A stretch of DNA of 64,000 nt from Zeugodacus cucurbitae (Eukaryota; Arthropoda; Insecta; Diptera; Tephritidae): contig NC_071668.1 in the NCBI RefSeq assembly GCF_028554725.1, forward strand, positions 19,695,501 to 19,759,500, read 5' to 3'. Positions 61,495-64,000 of the stretch are shown here, in pieces. Each line of letters begins with the position of its first letter. Within the stretch, counting starts at the first letter, position 1. The position numbers were made by a program, and so were the translations under genes. Below the pieces are notes generated by a model. It was not told the DNA's origin. It worked only from the letters and a program-made list of their open reading frames with translations, and did no database searches.

Positions 61495-61710
61495 TTCTTC
61501 TTGACTGTCGCTTACGCGGTTATAGCCGAGTTTACTACAGCGCGCCATTCATTCTTCCTTTTGTCAGCTTGGCGCCGATTGGTATTACCATTTGTAGCCA
61601 GGTCCTTCTCCACCTGGTTCTTACAACGTAGTGGAGGTCTTCCTCTTCCTCTTGCATCGAATACTTTCAAAGCTGGAGCGCTTACGTCCATTCGAACAAC
61701 ATGACCTTAA
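61495..61710 (-). mobile_element. LINE fragment A3: 3' end of the A family, minus strand
   Basis: The reverse complement reads GGTCATGTTGTTCGAATGGA, matching the GHVVRMD region of A1, then VFDARGRGRPPL-like text with a short deletion of the AVPAGGS codons. The C-terminal region follows and ends NEWRAVVNSAITA before TAA-like bases. The tail is a pure (AAG)n run (CTTCTTCTTCTTC at about 61486-61502 on the plus strand). Only about 210 bases of the element survive. Confidence 0.85.
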
Positions 61711-61714
61711 GACC

Positions 61715-62815
61715 ACATAACTCTCAAATATCCGATTGGAACAAAAACGTTTATATATTTGGAATCGTCTCTGGTCGGTACTTGAACGTTAAAACACCAC
61801 AATCTTAAAAGATTCGTCGATACAACACTTCACGTTATTCTTTAACATTCATCAACTAAGTTCCCAACCATGATAATCAGGTAGTCTCTAGTATATCATG
61901 TGCAAAATATGCCACGTTCAAGTCGACGAAAAGTCTTAGTTACTTATCTCTTGCTGGAATATGACTTATAATGACGCTCTGACGCTCATAGCAAGAAACT
62001 CTTATTGGTGTCTAAATACTGTTAGGAATTTATTTTGTTGCAACAAAACTGAGATCTTTCAAGTTCAACATACTCTCGTACATTAATTTCTCGAACGTTC
62101 AAAATTAGTCGTTAAAATGTATCGACACTCCCTGATGAGGAAATCGGTTTGAGCAAAATGAAATAATTTCTTGTTAGATCCTATGCATAATTACAATTAT
62201 GTTCAAATATTCTCAACTATATTCATTCCTGATACCGAGAAGAAAAGGGTTCAGTGGAATTTTGCTGCTGAGTTCCCAGATAATATTGTTGTTTTCATAC
62301 ACAAATGTCCAAACAATTCTTTACTACTCAACTCCTCCTCAACTAAATATAAAAAATAGCCATTTCAAATTATAGTTAAAACTAGCTGAGCTTCATCATA
62401 GGTAGTGATAAAAGAGAGTATAAAGAAACTGCAAGCACCCGTCAGCAATAGACATAAATCACCAAGCAAAAAAGGTCTAGCAGCCGATGCAAGTGTTCCA
62501 ATTTGTTCAAAAAGCACAAATAGTAAAATAGTATTGATATAAATATCCTACTTTTTCTGTTATGGTTTTGCAAACCCTACTCCCAACTGCAGAATCGTGT
62601 TCTCCTTCTCACTTTAGCACGCCTCCAAACGCTGCTTGTTAGCTACCCAGAGGATACTTGGTCCGGATGTCGGGCGCTGCTTGAACCATGTGAAGAAGAA
62701 TCGATTCTGTCCACCCCCAAGTGAATGGCAATCACAAACGTTCCTCACTTACGTGAACTTCTACACATGATCCCATCCTCCAGGTACTAGAACCAACAAT
62801 ACCAACAATGTCAGG
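61715..62815. other. Stretch without a recognised feature
   Basis: AT-rich DNA with short frames only. No exon or transposon motif was recognised. Confidence 0.5.
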
Positions 62816-62818
62816 TGC

Positions 62819-63015
62819 CAGCGGCTACGCTGGCTAGGTCATGTTGTCCGAATGGACGGAAACACTCCAGATTTGAAAGCGTTCAATACAATACAAAAAG
62901 AAGGCCTCCGACTTGGTTTCACTTGGGATTTCCAACTGGCGCCGAATTGCGAGGGAAAGGAATGAATGGTGCGCTCTTATCGATTCGCCTATTATCGGAT
63001 AAACGCTTAATACGC
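62819..63015 (+). mobile_element. LINE fragment A4: 3' end of the A family
   Basis: Starts abruptly at GCGGCTACGCTGGCTAGGTC, identical in wording to A1 near 430. It continues through the RMDGNTPDLKAFNTI region and then loses about 50 bases around the RGRGRPPLRWKDQ segment. The C-terminal SNWRRIARERNEWCALIDSPIIG follows and ends in TAA with a TACATATATACATA tail. It is truncated at the 5' end, as is usual for LINE insertions. Confidence 0.85.
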
Positions 63016-63059
63016 CAATTACATATATACATAAAGATCCTAACGAAAGTCCATTGTTA

Positions 63060-63275
63060 AAGTTCTCAGGAGGAATGCGTAGAAGAAACATGTAGGCACA
63101 TTTTATTGGATTGTCTAACTTTTTCTAAGCTGAGGGTAAAACATATCGGACCTCATAACTCCGGAAAATACAGAGAATATGATATAACTGACAGATGAGG
63201 GTATTTTGATCTATACTTAATAAGTGAGATCCCTAAGATATCCGCCGAAGGAATCAGCCTGTGTTAGGTTATGAA
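63060..63275 (+). mobile_element. LINE fragment B7: C-terminal end of a non-LTR retrotransposon
   Basis: Directly after A4, the plus strand reads EECVEETCRHILLDCLTFSKLRVKHIGPHN, with C...H...C spacing and HILLDC as in B1 (HFLLQC). The KLRVKHIG that follows parallels RLRLKHHG in B1. A stop interrupts it at about 63197. Its closeness to A4 suggests nested or neighbouring insertions. Confidence 0.65.
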
Positions 63276-63279
63276 CACA

Positions 63280-64000
63280 GGCCACACTTTCTTTGTAGAC
63301 CTTAAATATATATATATTTAACTTTCATGGAAATGCTGATTCTTTTCTACTACATCTTCCTTCATGAATATGCCCAAATATAAGTTATATTTTGTTTGAA
63401 AGTAGACTTAAGCAATAGATCTCTCCTATAGAGGACAGAGTTCTATTGCAAGAATACATACTTGTCTGAGAGAAGAATCAATCGAGGCTTAAGTTAGATT
63501 TTCATTAATAACTTAGGGTCTCACTCTCCTTATCTTCTAAAAAAATTTAGAGCAATGCACAAAATTTGAATTGGCAGTCCGTTACCCCAGACCGAGTATC
63601 GACTGTGATGGGAAAGAATCCTAAGAAATCTCTCAAATCGAGGTCTTATTTGCTATCTCTGTAGATGCTTGTAATGTTATATGAATATTTTCAAAATCTA
63701 CGATTTTTAAATACGTTCTAAAGAGTGAACTGAGTGAAATTGGATATCTGTTGGTTCTACGGTGAGAAGGCCATATTTCCGAATGAAATTATTATTATAA
63801 TGTATGTAAAAATTGAACATTCTGCTTCTAGAAATATCAAATGATATTAAAAAAAAATTATTTTTTTTTTTGCTCAAATTCTATTTAAATTAACTGTATT
63901 ATAACTTTTTGTAAATATAAACAATCTAATATATAAAATTTAATATACAAATGTAATTAAAACTAATATGCACAACTCTTTATGCAGCACGTCTCTTCCC
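63280..64000. other. Stretch without a recognised feature at the window end
   Basis: AT-rich DNA with a TATATATAT word near 63307 and A/T homopolymers near 63850-63875. No exon of the receptor gene was recognised before the window ends. Confidence 0.5.

Overview
The window looks like nuclear DNA of a higher dipteran, most likely a tephritid fruit fly or a close relative. It is AT-rich, has fly-style CAA/GT microsatellites and short splice signals, and carries decayed LINE and mariner fragments. The only host gene I can support is a large plus-strand gene for a cell-adhesion receptor with seven Ig domains, an FN3 region and one transmembrane helix. It is the orthologue of Drosophila echinoid (ed) or, less likely, of its paralogue friend of echinoid (fred). 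The species call is inference; the gene-family call rests on the domain order and on remembered resemblance to Echinoid.

Layout: 1-17292 holds no exon I can prove; the first exon or exons (signal peptide, first half of Ig1) are probably upstream of the window or hidden here. Coding exons lie at 17293-17553 (end of Ig1, start of Ig2), 23084-23280 (end of Ig2), 49766-52015 (Ig3 to Ig7, FN3 and juxtamembrane part) and 53497-54027 (transmembrane helix and proximal cytoplasmic tail). A probable low-complexity tail exon follows at 60382-60921. The first three junctions join in phase without a stop. The 54027/60382 junction would make TGA, so an exon is missing between them or the two are not joined. 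The gene runs off the right end. Introns are about 5.5, 26.5, 1.5 and 6.4 kb.

The introns and flanks are a graveyard of repeats. One LINE family (copies A1-A4) appears four times as 3' fragments. A second group of LINE 3' ends with RNase H and CCHC-type C-termini (B1-B7) appears seven times. There are two mariner copies with complementary deletions, one decayed IS630/Tc1-type DDE transposase, one MITE with clear terminal inverted repeats, and one roughly 1 kb element bounded by inverted repeats. There is also a 121-122 bp satellite with a six-unit higher-order period, a minisatellite of about 66 bp built on a palindrome, and at least seven old local tandem duplications. I found no tRNA, rRNA, CRISPR or bacterial-type features, and no convincing new multi-gene system. 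The most interesting leads are the satellite with its oppositely oriented outlier, the ACCACA cluster just upstream of the main exon, the pentamer tails of the B-type LINEs, and the TGA-forming splice junction.
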